A stretch of 64,000 bases of DNA from Enterobacter quasihormaechei (GTDB taxonomy: Bacteria; Pseudomonadota; Gammaproteobacteria; Enterobacterales; Enterobacteriaceae): NCBI RefSeq assembly GCF_004331385.1, contig NZ_SJON01000005.1, positions 207,527 through 271,526 on the forward strand, read 5' to 3'. Positions 20,216 through 28,519 of this stretch are shown here, one piece after another (the stretch's first letter is position 1; every line of letters begins with the position of its first letter). Below the pieces are notes generated by a model. The model saw nothing but the letters and a program-made list of their open reading frames with translations, was not told where the DNA came from and searched no databases. Made by a program: the position numbers and the translations under genes.

Positions 20216-20974
20216 TTACATTTTATAACCTAAAGAAATCGTGGTTCTGCGATCGGTATGTTCCGGCGCAGAATCAGGGGGCGATGAGTTCCAGGTTACG
20301 TTGTACGCCACCTTGAGTCCAAAGTGTTCGTTGATGGCCACGTTCAACGCGCTTTCAGAGTTCAGGGTGGTATCTTCTGCACCAAACACCGACACGCCCT
20401 GGGTGAATTTAGCGTTGTCGGTCATCTGCCATGCGTAGGTGCCCGATGCATAACCCAGCGGCTGGGTTTCATCTTCGCCGTTGGTGTACTCGTCGTAACG
20501 TACACCCGGACCGAATTCAAAACGGAGGCTGTGCACCGGCCCATTCAGGAACTGACGACCATAACCCGCCGTCACGACATCGCGCTGGCGATAGCCGTTG
20601 AAGCGGTCAGTCAGCCAGCTTGCCTGCCCGAACAGGTAGTCATAATCGGTCATGTTGTAACGGCTACGTCCGCCTACCGCATATTTCTCCGAGGAGCGTT
20701 CATCGTTAGCAGACGTGTTGCTGGCATTTCCCCACAGCGACCAGGCCGTGGTGTTGCCGTACCAGGTCAGGGTGCTGTCTGCGGTCAGGGAGGAGCTTTT
20801 CGTGTTACCGGATTGCGCCAGATACCCGGCATTCAGGTTACCTTCAAAGGGTTTTTTGGCAGTGGAGGGGTCGTCCATGACAGTAAAAACGGTATCATCG
20901 GCGGTTGCGTTCAGTGACGCAAATACGCCACCCGCCAGCATCAGTGCTGCGGGTACTGTCTTCAAAAGCTTCAT
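20216..20974 (-). CDS. ydiY: YdiY outer-membrane-type protein (DUF481)
   Basis: A 252-residue protein nearly identical in layout to E. coli YdiY. It has a signal peptide (MKLLKTVPAALMLAGGVFAS, cleavage after TA-like residues near 25), then alternating beta-strand sequence (GNLNAGYLAQSGNTKSSSLT; GYGRQFLNGPVHSLRFEFGP) to a C-terminal TTISLGYKM, consistent with a small outer-membrane barrel of the DUF481 class. Its function is unknown; family members are reported as acid-inducible. The start at 20974 was chosen over in-frame upstream codons (to 21115) because it gives the signal peptide and the family length. No strong ribosome site is seen in front of it. Confidence 0.88.
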   Translation of the reverse strand: MKLLKTVPAALMLAGGVFASLNATADDTVFTVMDDPSTAKKPFEGNLNAGYLAQSGNTKSSSLTADSTLTWYGNTTAWSLWGNASNTSANDERSSEKYAVGGRSRYNMTDYDYLFGQASWLTDRFNGYRQRDVVTAGYGRQFLNGPVHSLRFEFGPGVRYDEYTNGEDETQPLGYASGTYAWQMTDNAKFTQGVSVFGAEDTTLNSESALNVAINEHFGLKVAYNVTWNSSPPDSAPEHTDRRTTISLGYKM

Positions 20975-21270
20975 TATATTTAAGGAGTCCGTACAACATA
21001 AAAAGAGACCGTCACGGTCTCGGAAACTTTCTTGCGGATCAATGACAAGGCGACCATAGAAAGGTAACAAATTATAAAAAGCCGCAAATAACATAGCAAT
21101 AATTTCTTCTTTCATTTTTTGAATAAGAACGATCCCAAAACGCGTTTTATTTTATATGTCCTGCGCCGGTTATTTGTCAGCATTCATTTTTAAAATCATA
21201 CTGTTATTTACGTTGCCTTCCTGCCAAACGGTGCCAGGCTTAAAAGAACCCATGCTAAAAGGAGGTCATG

Positions 21271-22203
21271 ATGGCTTCGATTTACACGCTGACGCTCTCC
21301 CCTTCCCTCGACTCCGCGACCATGACGCCGCAAATTTACCCGGAAGGTAAGCTGCGCTGTAGCGCGCCGGTATTTGAACCCGGCGGCGGTGGTATTAACG
21401 TGGCGCGCGCCATTACCCATCTCGGCGGAAAAGCAACCGCCATCTTCCCTGCTGGCGGCGCCACGGGCGAACATCTGGTTGCGTTGCTGGCAGATGAACA
21501 GGTTGCGGTAGACACGGTAGACGCCAGAGACTGGACCCGGCAGAACCTGCACGTTCATGTTGAATCGAGCGGCGAACAGTATCGTTTTGTGATGCCGGGG
21601 GCAAAGCTGAGCGATGATGAGTTTCGTCAACTGGAAGAGAAAGTGCTGACCATTGAAAGCGGCTCATTGCTGGTCATCAGCGGTAGCCTGCCGCCGGGCA
21701 TTGAAACAGAAAAGCTGACGGCGCTCGTTCAGGCGGTGCTCCAGCGCGGCATCCGCTGCATTGTTGATAGCTCAGGCGAAGCCCTGAAGGCAGCGTTAGA
21801 ACCCGGGCAACTTGAACTCGTGAAACCTAACCAGAAAGAGCTGAGTGCGCTTGTCAATCGCGAGCTCAACCAGCCCGATGACGTGCGTACTGCCGCAGAA
21901 GAGCTGGTACGCACGGGCAAAGCGCATCGCGTGGTGGTCTCTCTCGGTCCTCAGGGTGCGCTGGCCGTCGACAAGACGGGCTGTGTGCAGGTCGTTCCAC
22001 CACCGATGAAGAGCCAGAGCACCGTAGGTGCAGGTGACAGTATGGTTGGCGCGATGGTGCTGAAGCTGGCGCAGGGCGCTTCGCTTCTGGAGATGGCACG
22101 TTATGGCGTCGCGGCAGGGAGCGCGGCCACCATCAATCAGGGAACGCGGCTGTGCTCGCTTGCGGATACCCAAAAAATTGTCGATTACCTGGCGAAAAGC
22201 TAA
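21271..22203 (+). CDS. pfkB: 6-phosphofructokinase II
   Basis: A 310-residue PfkB-family sugar kinase. It phosphorylates fructose 6-phosphate to fructose 1,6-bisphosphate in the cytoplasm and is the minor isozyme beside PfkA. The N-terminal substrate motif PGGGGINVARAI and the C-terminal GAGDSMVGAM with the catalytic Asp are both intact; KPNQKEL is also typical. Two ATG codons stand in tandem (21268 and 21271); the second is preferred because GGAGG is five bases before it, while only two bases separate GGAGG from the first. A stable hairpin follows the stop. Confidence 0.95.
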   Translation: MASIYTLTLSPSLDSATMTPQIYPEGKLRCSAPVFEPGGGGINVARAITHLGGKATAIFPAGGATGEHLVALLADEQVAVDTVDARDWTRQNLHVHVESSGEQYRFVMPGAKLSDDEFRQLEEKVLTIESGSLLVISGSLPPGIETEKLTALVQAVLQRGIRCIVDSSGEALKAALEPGQLELVKPNQKELSALVNRELNQPDDVRTAAEELVRTGKAHRVVVSLGPQGALAVDKTGCVQVVPPPMKSQSTVGAGDSMVGAMVLKLAQGASLLEMARYGVAAGSAATINQGTRLCSLADTQKIVDYLAKS

Positions 22204-22208
22204 ACCTT

Positions 22209-22233
22209 CTTCCCCCTCCTGTGGAGGGGGAAG
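22209..22233 (+). terminator. Hairpin after pfkB
   Basis: CTTCCCCCTCC and GGAGGGGGAAG form an 11-bp perfect stem with a three-base loop five bases beyond the pfkB stop. No T-run follows, so it may stabilise the mRNA end or act as a weak terminator. Confidence 0.55.
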
Positions 22234-22294
22234 TCGCTAAATAGCGCTTATCGACTATGCTAAGAAAACTTTCAGGATAACAACGAGGTGCATT

Positions 22295-22585
22295 ATGAGC
22301 AGTGGTGATATCACCCGCTACGTCGTAACCGTCAATATTCATGAGGCGTCGCTGACCGAGCTGAATGAACTTAACAACGCTTTCACGCGGGCAAATTTTC
22401 TGCTCACGCTGACCGACGATGAAGGCAATATCCACGACCTCGGCTCGCTGGCCTTTGGCCTGATCAGCCCGCTCAGTCAGGAAGAGGTCAAGGCGCTCGC
22501 CAGCAGCCTGGTGGAAAGCGTGACTGACAAAGCAACAGAAATTGACGTGGATAGCTGGGAAAACTGGCATAAAAAAGAGCAATAA
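22295..22585 (+). CDS. ydiZ: Conserved small protein YdiZ
   Basis: A 96-residue acidic protein without signal peptide or membrane segment, so probably cytoplasmic. It contains TRYVVTVNIHEASLTELNEL and a middle LTLTDDEGNIHDLGSLAFGL, then a helical C-terminus. Assignment as YdiZ rests on size and exact position between pfkB and yniA as in E. coli. Function is unknown. GAGGTG eight bases ahead of the ATG is a good ribosome site. It is separated from pfkB by a stable hairpin and from yniA by 105 bp, so it may be transcribed alone. Confidence 0.82.
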   Translation: MSSGDITRYVVTVNIHEASLTELNELNNAFTRANFLLTLTDDEGNIHDLGSLAFGLISPLSQEEVKALASSLVESVTDKATEIDVDSWENWHKKEQ

Positions 22586-22690
22586 GTGCCCTGTATAAAA
22601 TTAAACCGCTCAGTTGTGCGTTAGTTCCTGTTTTTTTATTGCCGTTTTGCGCTAACTTTATGATCTGGCAGACAACATGGGAGAGACATC

Positions 22691-23551
22691 ATGTGGCAGG
22701 CTATCAGTCATCTTTTAAGTGAGCAGCTGGGTGAAGGTGAAATTGAACTGCGTAACGAACTGCCAGGCGGAGAGATCCATGCCGCGTGGCATTTACGCTA
22801 CGCCGGGCGCGATCTTTTTGTGAAATGTGATGAACGCGAATTGCTTCCCATTTTTACTGCCGAAGCCGATCAGCTTGAGCTGTTATCGCGCAGTAAAACC
22901 GTCACCGTTCCGCAGGTTTTAGCCGTCGGCAGCGATCGCGACTACAGCTTTCTGGTGATGAACTATCTTCCCGCACGCCCTCTGGATGCCCACAACGCCT
23001 TTATCCTTGGTCAACAGATTGCCCGCCTGCATCAGTGGAGCGATCAGCCTCAGTTCGGGCTCGATTTTGATAACGACCTCTCCACCACGCCGCAGCCAAA
23101 CGCGTGGCAGCGTCGCTGGTCGACATTTTTCGCCGAGCAGCGAATCGGCTGGCAGCTGGAGCTGGCCGCTGAAAAGGGGCTGGCGTTCGGCAACATCGAT
23201 GCAATTGTTGAACACGTCCAGCAGCGCCTGGCCTCGCATCAGCCTCAGGCTTCCCTTCTGCACGGGGATTTATGGTCGGATAACTGTGCGCTTGGGCCTG
23301 ATGGCCCTTATATATTTGATCCGGCCTGCTACTGGGGCGACAGAGAGTGCGACCTCGCAATGCTGCCGCTGCACCCTGAACAGCCGCCACAAATTTATGA
23401 TGGCTACCAGTCGGTCTCGCCTTTGCCACCTGACTTTCTCGAACGCCAGCCGGTGTATCAGCTATACACCCTGCTCAACCGGGCCATCCTGTTTGGCGGA
23501 AATCATCTGGTCAATGCCCAGCGTGCGCTGGACCGCATTCTGGCGGCATAA
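22691..23551 (+). CDS. yniA: Fructosamine-kinase-family protein YniA
   Basis: A 286-residue cytoplasmic kinase-fold protein of the fructosamine kinase / aminoglycoside phosphotransferase superfamily. Nucleotide-binding Lys lies in DLFVKCDERELL; the Brenner catalytic loop is HGDLWSDN and the metal-binding Asp follows in FDPACYWGDRECD. Family members phosphorylate protein-bound ketosamines, aiding deglycation; the E. coli substrate is not firmly known. Nearly colinear with E. coli YniA, and of the same length. GGGAGAGA precedes the ATG. It converges on yniB, with a GC-rich hairpin between the two. Confidence 0.92.
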   Translation: MWQAISHLLSEQLGEGEIELRNELPGGEIHAAWHLRYAGRDLFVKCDERELLPIFTAEADQLELLSRSKTVTVPQVLAVGSDRDYSFLVMNYLPARPLDAHNAFILGQQIARLHQWSDQPQFGLDFDNDLSTTPQPNAWQRRWSTFFAEQRIGWQLELAAEKGLAFGNIDAIVEHVQQRLASHQPQASLLHGDLWSDNCALGPDGPYIFDPACYWGDRECDLAMLPLHPEQPPQIYDGYQSVSPLPPDFLERQPVYQLYTLLNRAILFGGNHLVNAQRALDRILAA

Positions 23552-23554
23552 CGT

Positions 23555-23578
23555 AAGGGGGGCGCAACACGCCCCCTT
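23555..23578. terminator. Hairpin between convergent yniA and yniB
   Basis: AAGGGGGGCG and CGCCCCCTT form a strong GC stem around CAACA in the 33-bp gap between the two stop codons. There is no T-run on either side, so its efficiency as a terminator is uncertain. Confidence 0.5.
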
Positions 23579-23584
23579 CAGCAT

Positions 23585-24121
23585 TTACAGGAAGCCGAGC
23601 AGCGTAAAGAAGAAATACCCGGCCACAATGATAATGACCGGCAGAACGTAGAGCGGGAAAAACTGCACAAAGATGGTATGGCGCGGAACGACAATGCGCG
23701 ATTCGATCTGCTCGCGGGTCATTCCCTCAGGACCTTTCGCCTTCTCAAGGATCATCTGGTCTTCCACCCCTTCGCGTAAAAAGCGGGTCTGGCGACTCAT
23801 GCGTGCGCCGGAGGCCTGCAACGCCATTGCGATAAAGATCAGCGCATAGATTATCCAGAAGCCAACGTTAAGCTGGTGGTGAAAATCCGGCGTGGGCGAG
23901 TTAAACCAGAACACGTTCAGGAACGGGGTATTAAACCGCATCATCTCAATCATTACGTGGGCAAAATCAAGCATGACGGCATTGATGCCCGGCTGTTTTT
24001 CGCTGTGATCGTACATAAATTTGAGTACGGAAATCAGCGTTGAAATCAGTGCGGGAATGAAAATAACCCAACCAGCAATACGTTTTAAGATCGCAATGCG
24101 TCCAGCTTGTTGATACGTCAT
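23585..24121 (-). CDS. yniB: Inner-membrane protein YniB
   Basis: A 178-residue membrane protein with three clear hydrophobic spans: about residues 15-34 (GWVIFIPALISTLISVL), 85-103 (GFWIIYALIFIAMAL) and 152-176 (FFPLYVLPVIIIVAGYFFF). A charged cytoplasmic segment with ARMSRQTRFLREGVEDQM lies between the last two. It matches E. coli YniB in size and position and is divergent from yniC, with 141 bp between. No function is known for the family; no catalytic motifs are visible. Confidence 0.9.
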   Translation of the reverse strand: MTYQQAGRIAILKRIAGWVIFIPALISTLISVLKFMYDHSEKQPGINAVMLDFAHVMIEMMRFNTPFLNVFWFNSPTPDFHHQLNVGFWIIYALIFIAMALQASGARMSRQTRFLREGVEDQMILEKAKGPEGMTREQIESRIVVPRHTIFVQFFPLYVLPVIIIVAGYFFFTLLGFL

Positions 24122-24262
24122 CAGTTCCTCTTAATAAAGACGCGTTATTTGTGCCTAAGTCTACCTGCTGTCGGTCATTTTCGCCCGATCTTTGGATGCG
24201 ATATGCTAAATTGCTTGTGCTTAGCACCGTTCGTCTTACCTCTAAGATAAGGAGAAGTTGTA

Positions 24263-24934
24263 ATGTCGACACCGCGCCAGATACTTGCCGCTATTTTTGA
24301 CATGGATGGATTGCTGATTGATTCCGAACCCCTGTGGGATCGGGCTGAACTGGACGTGATGGCCAGCCTCGGCGTCGATATCAGTCGTCGTAACGAACTC
24401 CCCGATACCCTGGGGCTGCGTATCGATATGGTGGTCGATCTTTGGTATGCCCACCAGCCATGGGTTGGACCGGATCGTGACGAAGTCACGGCGCGCATTA
24501 TCAACCGCGCTATCTCCCTGGTTGAAGAATATAAGCCACTGTTACCGGGCGTCCATGACGCTATCGCCCTGTGCAAGGCGCAAGGACTGAAAGTGGGGCT
24601 GGCCTCCGCCTCACCTCTGCATATGCTGGAAAAAGTGCTGACGATGTTTGGGCTGCGCGACAGCTTCGACGCGCTGGCCTCGGCCGAAAAGCTGCCTTAC
24701 AGCAAGCCGCACCCGCAGGTGTATATGGACTGCGCCGCGAAACTGGGGCTGGATCCGCTCACCTGCGTGGCGCTGGAAGATTCCGTTAACGGCATGATAG
24801 CGTCCAAAGCCGCGCGTATGCGCTCCATCGTTGTGCCTGCTGAAGAAGGCCGACACGATCCTCGTTTTGCCCTCGCGGATGTCAGGCTGACGTCTCTTGA
24901 AGAACTGACTGTCCGCCATCTGCGCGGAGAGTGA
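24263..24934 (+). CDS. yniC: HAD hexitol/2-deoxyglucose-6-phosphate phosphatase YniC
   Basis: A 223-residue HAD-superfamily phosphatase (also named HxpB). Motif I FDMDGLLIDSEP carries the nucleophilic Asp and the acid/base Asp two residues on; motif II is VGLASASP; motif III Lys lies in AEKLPYSKPHP; motif IV is VALEDSVNG. The E. coli enzyme hydrolyses 2-deoxyglucose 6-phosphate and hexitol phosphates. A C1-type helical cap sits between motifs I and II. AAGGAG nine bases ahead of the ATG sets the start. A UUCG-capped hairpin follows the stop codon. Confidence 0.95.
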   Translation: MSTPRQILAAIFDMDGLLIDSEPLWDRAELDVMASLGVDISRRNELPDTLGLRIDMVVDLWYAHQPWVGPDRDEVTARIINRAISLVEEYKPLLPGVHDAIALCKAQGLKVGLASASPLHMLEKVLTMFGLRDSFDALASAEKLPYSKPHPQVYMDCAAKLGLDPLTCVALEDSVNGMIASKAARMRSIVVPAEEGRHDPRFALADVRLTSLEELTVRHLRGE

Positions 24935-24945
24935 CCCTCTTTTCA

Positions 24946-24965
24946 GGCAGCTTCGGCTGCCTGCA
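24946..24965 (+). terminator. UUCG-loop hairpin after yniC
   Basis: CAGGCAGC-TTCG-GCTGCCTG is an eight-bp perfect stem with an extra-stable UUCG tetraloop 12 bases past the yniC stop. A long T-run is absent. Confidence 0.6.
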
Positions 24966-25063
24966 TCACAAAATTAAAACATCGTTTTACTTTATTTGCT
25001 TTTCTCATTCCAGGCTCCTATCCTTACGTGCAGAATGACAATAACCTGACTTCTGAGGCGCGT

Positions 25064-25825
25064 ATGATACTGGATGCTTTTACTCTGGCAGGAAAAGTGG
25101 CGATGGTGACCGGGTGCGATACCGGCCTGGGTCAGGGCATGGCCATTGCCCTCGCCGAGGCAGGTTGCGATATCGTGGGTGTTAACCGCAAGGTTCCTGA
25201 CGAAACGACAGCGCGCGTTACGGCGCTGGGACGACGCTTTATCGCGATTCGCGCCGATCTCGGCAAGCATGAGAACATTCAGAGCGTCGTGGATACCGCT
25301 GTTAAAGAGATGGGACGCATCGATATTCTGGTTAACAATGCCGGCACCATTCGTCGGTGCGATGCGCTGGAATTCAGCGAAAAAGACTGGGACGAAGTCA
25401 TCGACCTGAACCTGAAATCGGTCTTTTTCCTCTCGCAGGCGGTGGCCAAACGGTTTATCGATCAGGGTCAGGGCGGGAAGATCATTAACATTGCCTCCAT
25501 GCTCTCCTTTCAGGGCGGCATTCGGGTGTCCTCCTATACGGCCTCGAAAAGCGGCGTCCTTGGGCTCACCCGCCTGCTGGCAAACGAATGGGCGCCGCTG
25601 GGCATTAACGTGAACGCTATCGCGCCGGGTTATATGGCGACAAATAACACCCAACAGCTACGCGATGATGAGCAACGCAGCCAGGCGATCCTCGAGCGTA
25701 TTCCGGCGGGACGCTGGGGACTGCCGGAGGATTTACAGGGGCCGGTGGTGTTTCTGGCCTCAGGAGCCTCTGATTACGTCAACGGCCATACCCTCGCCGT
25801 AGATGGCGGCTGGCTGGCGCGCTAA
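25064..25825 (+). CDS. kduD: KduD-like short-chain dehydrogenase
   Basis: A 253-residue short-chain dehydrogenase. The Rossmann motif is TGCDTGLGQG (near residues 16-25), NNAGTIRRCDALEFS follows, and the catalytic Tyr-Lys pair is YTASK. Long stretches such as KIINIASMLSFQGGIRV and NAIAPGYMATNNTQQLR match 2-dehydro-3-deoxy-D-gluconate 5-dehydrogenase (KduD), which acts in pectin and uronate breakdown using NAD(P)H. ATG 25064 gives the same MIL-x-AF N-terminus and length as E. coli KduD; in-frame codons upstream to 25028 are ignored. There is no kduI or uronate gene nearby, so the substrate may differ. E. coli K-12 has no gene here between yniC and ydjM. Confidence 0.82.
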   Translation: MILDAFTLAGKVAMVTGCDTGLGQGMAIALAEAGCDIVGVNRKVPDETTARVTALGRRFIAIRADLGKHENIQSVVDTAVKEMGRIDILVNNAGTIRRCDALEFSEKDWDEVIDLNLKSVFFLSQAVAKRFIDQGQGGKIINIASMLSFQGGIRVSSYTASKSGVLGLTRLLANEWAPLGINVNAIAPGYMATNNTQQLRDDEQRSQAILERIPAGRWGLPEDLQGPVVFLASGASDYVNGHTLAVDGGWLAR

Positions 25826-25868
25826 CTGCGCGTTTGTGACAAAGAGTTACACCGTCACCTCTTTCGCA

Positions 25869-25888
25869 CACTGTATAAAAACCCTATA
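25869..25888. promoter_or_regulatory. Second, weaker LexA-like site upstream of ydjM
   Basis: CACTGTATAAAAACCCTATA keeps the left CTGT half of a LexA box and a degenerate right half, and abuts the strong box on its left. I recall a tandem pair of sites in the E. coli ydjM promoter. Confidence 0.45.
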
Positions 25889-25906
25889 CTGTATGAATTG
25901 ACAGTT
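25887..25906. promoter_or_regulatory. LexA (SOS) box upstream of ydjM
   Basis: TACTGTATGAATTGACAGTT has the invariant CTG-N10-CAG core and an ACTGT...ACAGT frame. It ends 15 bp before the ydjM ATG, so LexA would block expression until DNA damage. Confidence 0.87.
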
Positions 25907-25920
25907 TACCGGGTTTTATC

Positions 25921-26511
25921 ATGACGGCGGAAGGCCACCTGCTTTTTTCACTTGCCTGTGCAGTGTTTGCTAAAAACGCTGAACTGACCCCTGTGCTGGC
26001 ACAGGGGGACTGGTGGCATATTGTCCCTTCTGCCGTACTGACCTGCCTGTTGCCGGACATCGACCATCCCAAATCCTTCCTCGGTCAACGGCTGAAGTGG
26101 ATTTCAAAACCCATCGCCAGAGCCTTTGGTCATCGCGGGTTCACCCACAGCCTGCTGGCCGTGTTTGGCCTGTTAACCCTCTTTTATCTGAAGGTTCCTG
26201 AGAGCTGGATAGTCCCGGCGGATGCCATTCAGGGCATGGTGCTCGGTTACTTGAGCCATATCCTGGCGGATATGCTGACGCCTGCGGGCGTTCCGCTGCT
26301 CTGGCCCTGCCGCTGGCGTTTCCGCCTGCCGATCCTCGTGCCGCAAAAGGGCAACCAGCTGGAGCGCGTGCTGTGCATGGCGCTGTTTGCGTATGCCGTC
26401 TGGATGCCGCAGACGTTGCCCGAAAATGGTGCAGTGCGCTGGTCGTCGCAGATGATCAACTCGCTGCAATTTCAGTTCAATCGTTTTATTAATCACCAGA
26501 TTGAACATTAA
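25921..26511 (+). CDS. ydjM: SOS-inducible YdjM-family membrane protein
   Basis: A 196-residue protein of the YdjM family (DUF457, often labelled membrane-bound metal-dependent hydrolase). Conserved pairs fit a metal site: LLPDIDHPKS near residue 40 and FGHRGFTHSLLAVF near residue 65, with DMLTPAGVPLLWPC later. Several hydrophobic segments predict an inner-membrane location. Its reaction is unknown. A strong LexA box lies immediately upstream, so it belongs to the DNA-damage response as in E. coli. It is 95 bp downstream of the kduD-like gene and probably transcribed on its own. Confidence 0.9.
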   Translation: MTAEGHLLFSLACAVFAKNAELTPVLAQGDWWHIVPSAVLTCLLPDIDHPKSFLGQRLKWISKPIARAFGHRGFTHSLLAVFGLLTLFYLKVPESWIVPADAIQGMVLGYLSHILADMLTPAGVPLLWPCRWRFRLPILVPQKGNQLERVLCMALFAYAVWMPQTLPENGAVRWSSQMINSLQFQFNRFINHQIEH

Positions 26512-26638
26512 ACCGACAATATAATCACTTTTGTCATAAACCATTCCATATGGATATAAGCGCCACATCACACTTCTGATAACCTTGCGCCAACAGGTTC
26601 GGTAAAAACCGACCGAATAATAAATCAGGAGAACGGGG

Positions 26639-28030
26639 ATGAATTTTCCACTCATCGCGAACATTGTTGTGTTCGTCGTATTGCTATTGCTTCTCGCCCA
26701 GGCTCGCCACAAACAGTGGAGCCTGGCCAAAAAGGTGCTGGTCGGTCTGGTGATGGGCGTGGTGTTTGGCCTGGCCTTACACGCTATTTACGGCTCCGAC
26801 AGCCCGGTACTGAAAGATTCTATTCAGTGGTTCAACATTGTCGGTAACGGCTATGTACAGCTGCTGCAAATGATCGTCATGCCGCTGGTATTCGCTTCTA
26901 TCCTGAGCGCCGTGGCCCGTCTGCATAATGCGTCTCAGCTGGGTAAAATCAGTTTCCTGACCATTGGCACCCTGCTCTTCACCACGCTGATTGCGGCGCT
27001 GGTGGGTGTGCTGGTGACCAATTTGTTTGGCCTGACCGCTGAAGGTCTGGTGCAGGGCAGCGCTGAAACCGCGCGTCTGACGGCTATTCAGACCAACTAC
27101 GTGGGTAAAGTGGCCGATCTGACCGTTCCGCAGATGGTGCTCTCCTTCATTCCGAAGAACCCGTTTGCTGACCTGACCGGTGCAAGCCCAACCTCCATTA
27201 TCAGTGTGGTGATCTTCGCGGCGTTCCTGGGCGTGGCGGCGCTGAAGCTGCTGAAGGACGATGCGCCAAAAGGCGAGCGCGTGCTGACTGCCATTGATAC
27301 CCTGCAAAGCTGGGTGATGAAGCTGGTGCGTCTGGTCATGCAGCTGACGCCGTACGGTGTCCTGGCGCTGATGACCAAAGTCGTTGCAGGATCAAACCTG
27401 CAAGACATCATCAAGCTTGGCAGCTTTGTGATTGCCTCGTACCTGGGTCTGGGCATCATGTTTGTTGTGCACGGCATTCTGCTGGCGGTGAACGGCGTTG
27501 GCCCGCTGAAATACTTCCGTAAAGTCTGGCCGGTACTGACCTTCGCCTTTACCAGCCGTTCCAGCGCGGCATCTATTCCGCTGAACGTCGAAGCACAGAC
27601 CCGTCGTCTGGGCGTGCCGGAGTCAATCGCCAGCTTCTCGGCCTCTTTTGGCGCCACCATCGGCCAGAACGGCTGTGCGGGCCTATACCCGGCGATGCTG
27701 GCCGTGATGGTTGCCCCTACCGTCGGCATTAACCCGCTGGATCCGGTCTGGATTGCGACGCTGGTCGGTATCGTGACCATTAGCTCCGCCGGTGTTGCAG
27801 GCGTGGGCGGCGGCGCGACCTTCGCTGCGCTGATTGTTCTGCCTGCGCTGGGCCTGCCGGTGACGCTGGTCGCCCTGCTGATCTCTGTTGAACCGCTGAT
27901 CGACATGGGTCGTACCGCGCTGAACGTGAGTGGCTCAATGACCGCCGGTACCCTGACCAGCCAGTGGCTGAAGCAGACCGACAAAACCATTCTCGACAGT
28001 GAAGAAGATGCCGAACTGGCCCATCGTTAA
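26639..28030 (+). CDS. tcyP: L-cystine symporter TcyP (YdjN)
   Basis: A 463-residue inner-membrane transporter of the dicarboxylate/amino acid:cation symporter family, nearly identical to E. coli YdjN/TcyP, which imports L-cystine. Features include an N-terminal helix, the helical hairpin [19 protein letters not shown], and the substrate region [19 protein letters not shown] with [14 protein letters not shown] near the C-terminal third. GGAGAACGGGG precedes the ATG. E. coli tcyP is controlled by CysB and sulphur status; the 127-bp upstream gap could hold such a site, but I did not identify one. A bidirectional terminator separates it from convergent cedA. Confidence 0.95.
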   Translation: MNFPLIANIVVFVVLLLLLAQARHKQWSLAKKVLVGLVMGVVFGLALHAIYGSDSPVLKDSIQWFNIVGNGYVQLLQMIVMPLVFASILSAVARLHNASQLGKISFLTIGTLLFTTLIAALVGVLVTNLFGLTAEGLVQGSAETARLTAIQTNYVGKVADLTVPQMVLSFIPKNPFADLTGASPTSIISVVIFAAFLGVAALKLLKDDAPKGERVLTAIDTLQSWVMKLVRLVMQLTPYGVLALMTKVVAGSNLQDIIKLGSFVIASYLGLGIMFVVHGILLAVNGVGPLKYFRKVWPVLTFAFTSRSSAASIPLNVEAQTRRLGVPESIASFSASFGATIGQNGCAGLYPAMLAVMVAPTVGINPLDPVWIATLVGIVTISSAGVAGVGGGATFAALIVLPALGLPVTLVALLISVEPLIDMGRTALNVSGSMTAGTLTSQWLKQTDKTILDSEEDAELAHR

Positions 28031-28042
28031 TCACTGCCGAAA

Positions 28043-28071
28043 TAAAAAAACCGCCTGAGGGCGGTTTTTTT
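28043..28071. terminator. Bidirectional terminator, tcyP/cedA
   Basis: AAAAAAACCGCC-TGAG-GGCGGTTTTTTT is a perfect hairpin with A- and T-runs on opposite sides, placed between two convergent stop codons. It can end both transcripts. Confidence 0.93.
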
Positions 28072-28078
28072 ATGGCTG

Positions 28079-28318
28079 TTATTCTTCAACCTCTTCATCC
28101 TGGCGCATCTGCACCGCCCATCGCTGCGCCGATTCCGGCACCGTAAACGCAGGGGAGCGACGGAAGTGCTCGCCAATCAGCACGAAGGCAACGTATTTAC
28201 CCCGCAGCATCCAGACATCGCGAAAACCATCCACCTTCAGGGCATGGTCTGGCGGCGCGGGCTCAACGCGGGGTACATAGCTAATAACCTGGCGGTTTTG
28301 TTGACGAAGAGGTTTCAT
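28079..28318 (-). CDS. cedA: Cell division activator CedA
   Basis: A 79-residue basic cytoplasmic protein. It carries the CedA core RDVWMLRGKYVAFVLIGEHF and AFTVPESAQRWAVQ. In E. coli, CedA binds DNA or RNA polymerase and restores division after overinitiation of replication. The ATG at 28318 (MKPLRQQNRQVISYVP) matches the E. coli N-terminus; an in-frame GTG at 28333 would add five residues. It faces tcyP across a shared terminator and diverges from katE with about 200 bp between, so the regulatory regions of cedA and katE lie back to back. Confidence 0.9.
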   Translation of the reverse strand: MKPLRQQNRQVISYVPRVEPAPPDHALKVDGFRDVWMLRGKYVAFVLIGEHFRRSPAFTVPESAQRWAVQMRQDEEVEE

Positions 28319-28519
28319 AAGCGACGGATTCACTAAAGCAAATTCTTAAAGCAGGAAATTTCTATCATAGCCGATTCTCCCCCCGCCCGTCGCGCCTGAC
28401 GTAAGGCAGAGGGCTCCTTTCGCTAATCAATATCTGAAAACGCTTAGTTCGCCTGCTAATTCTTAACATTGTTCTATCCTTAATAGGGTTTTTAGGAATG
28501 AACAAAGGAGAAGCGTGCA

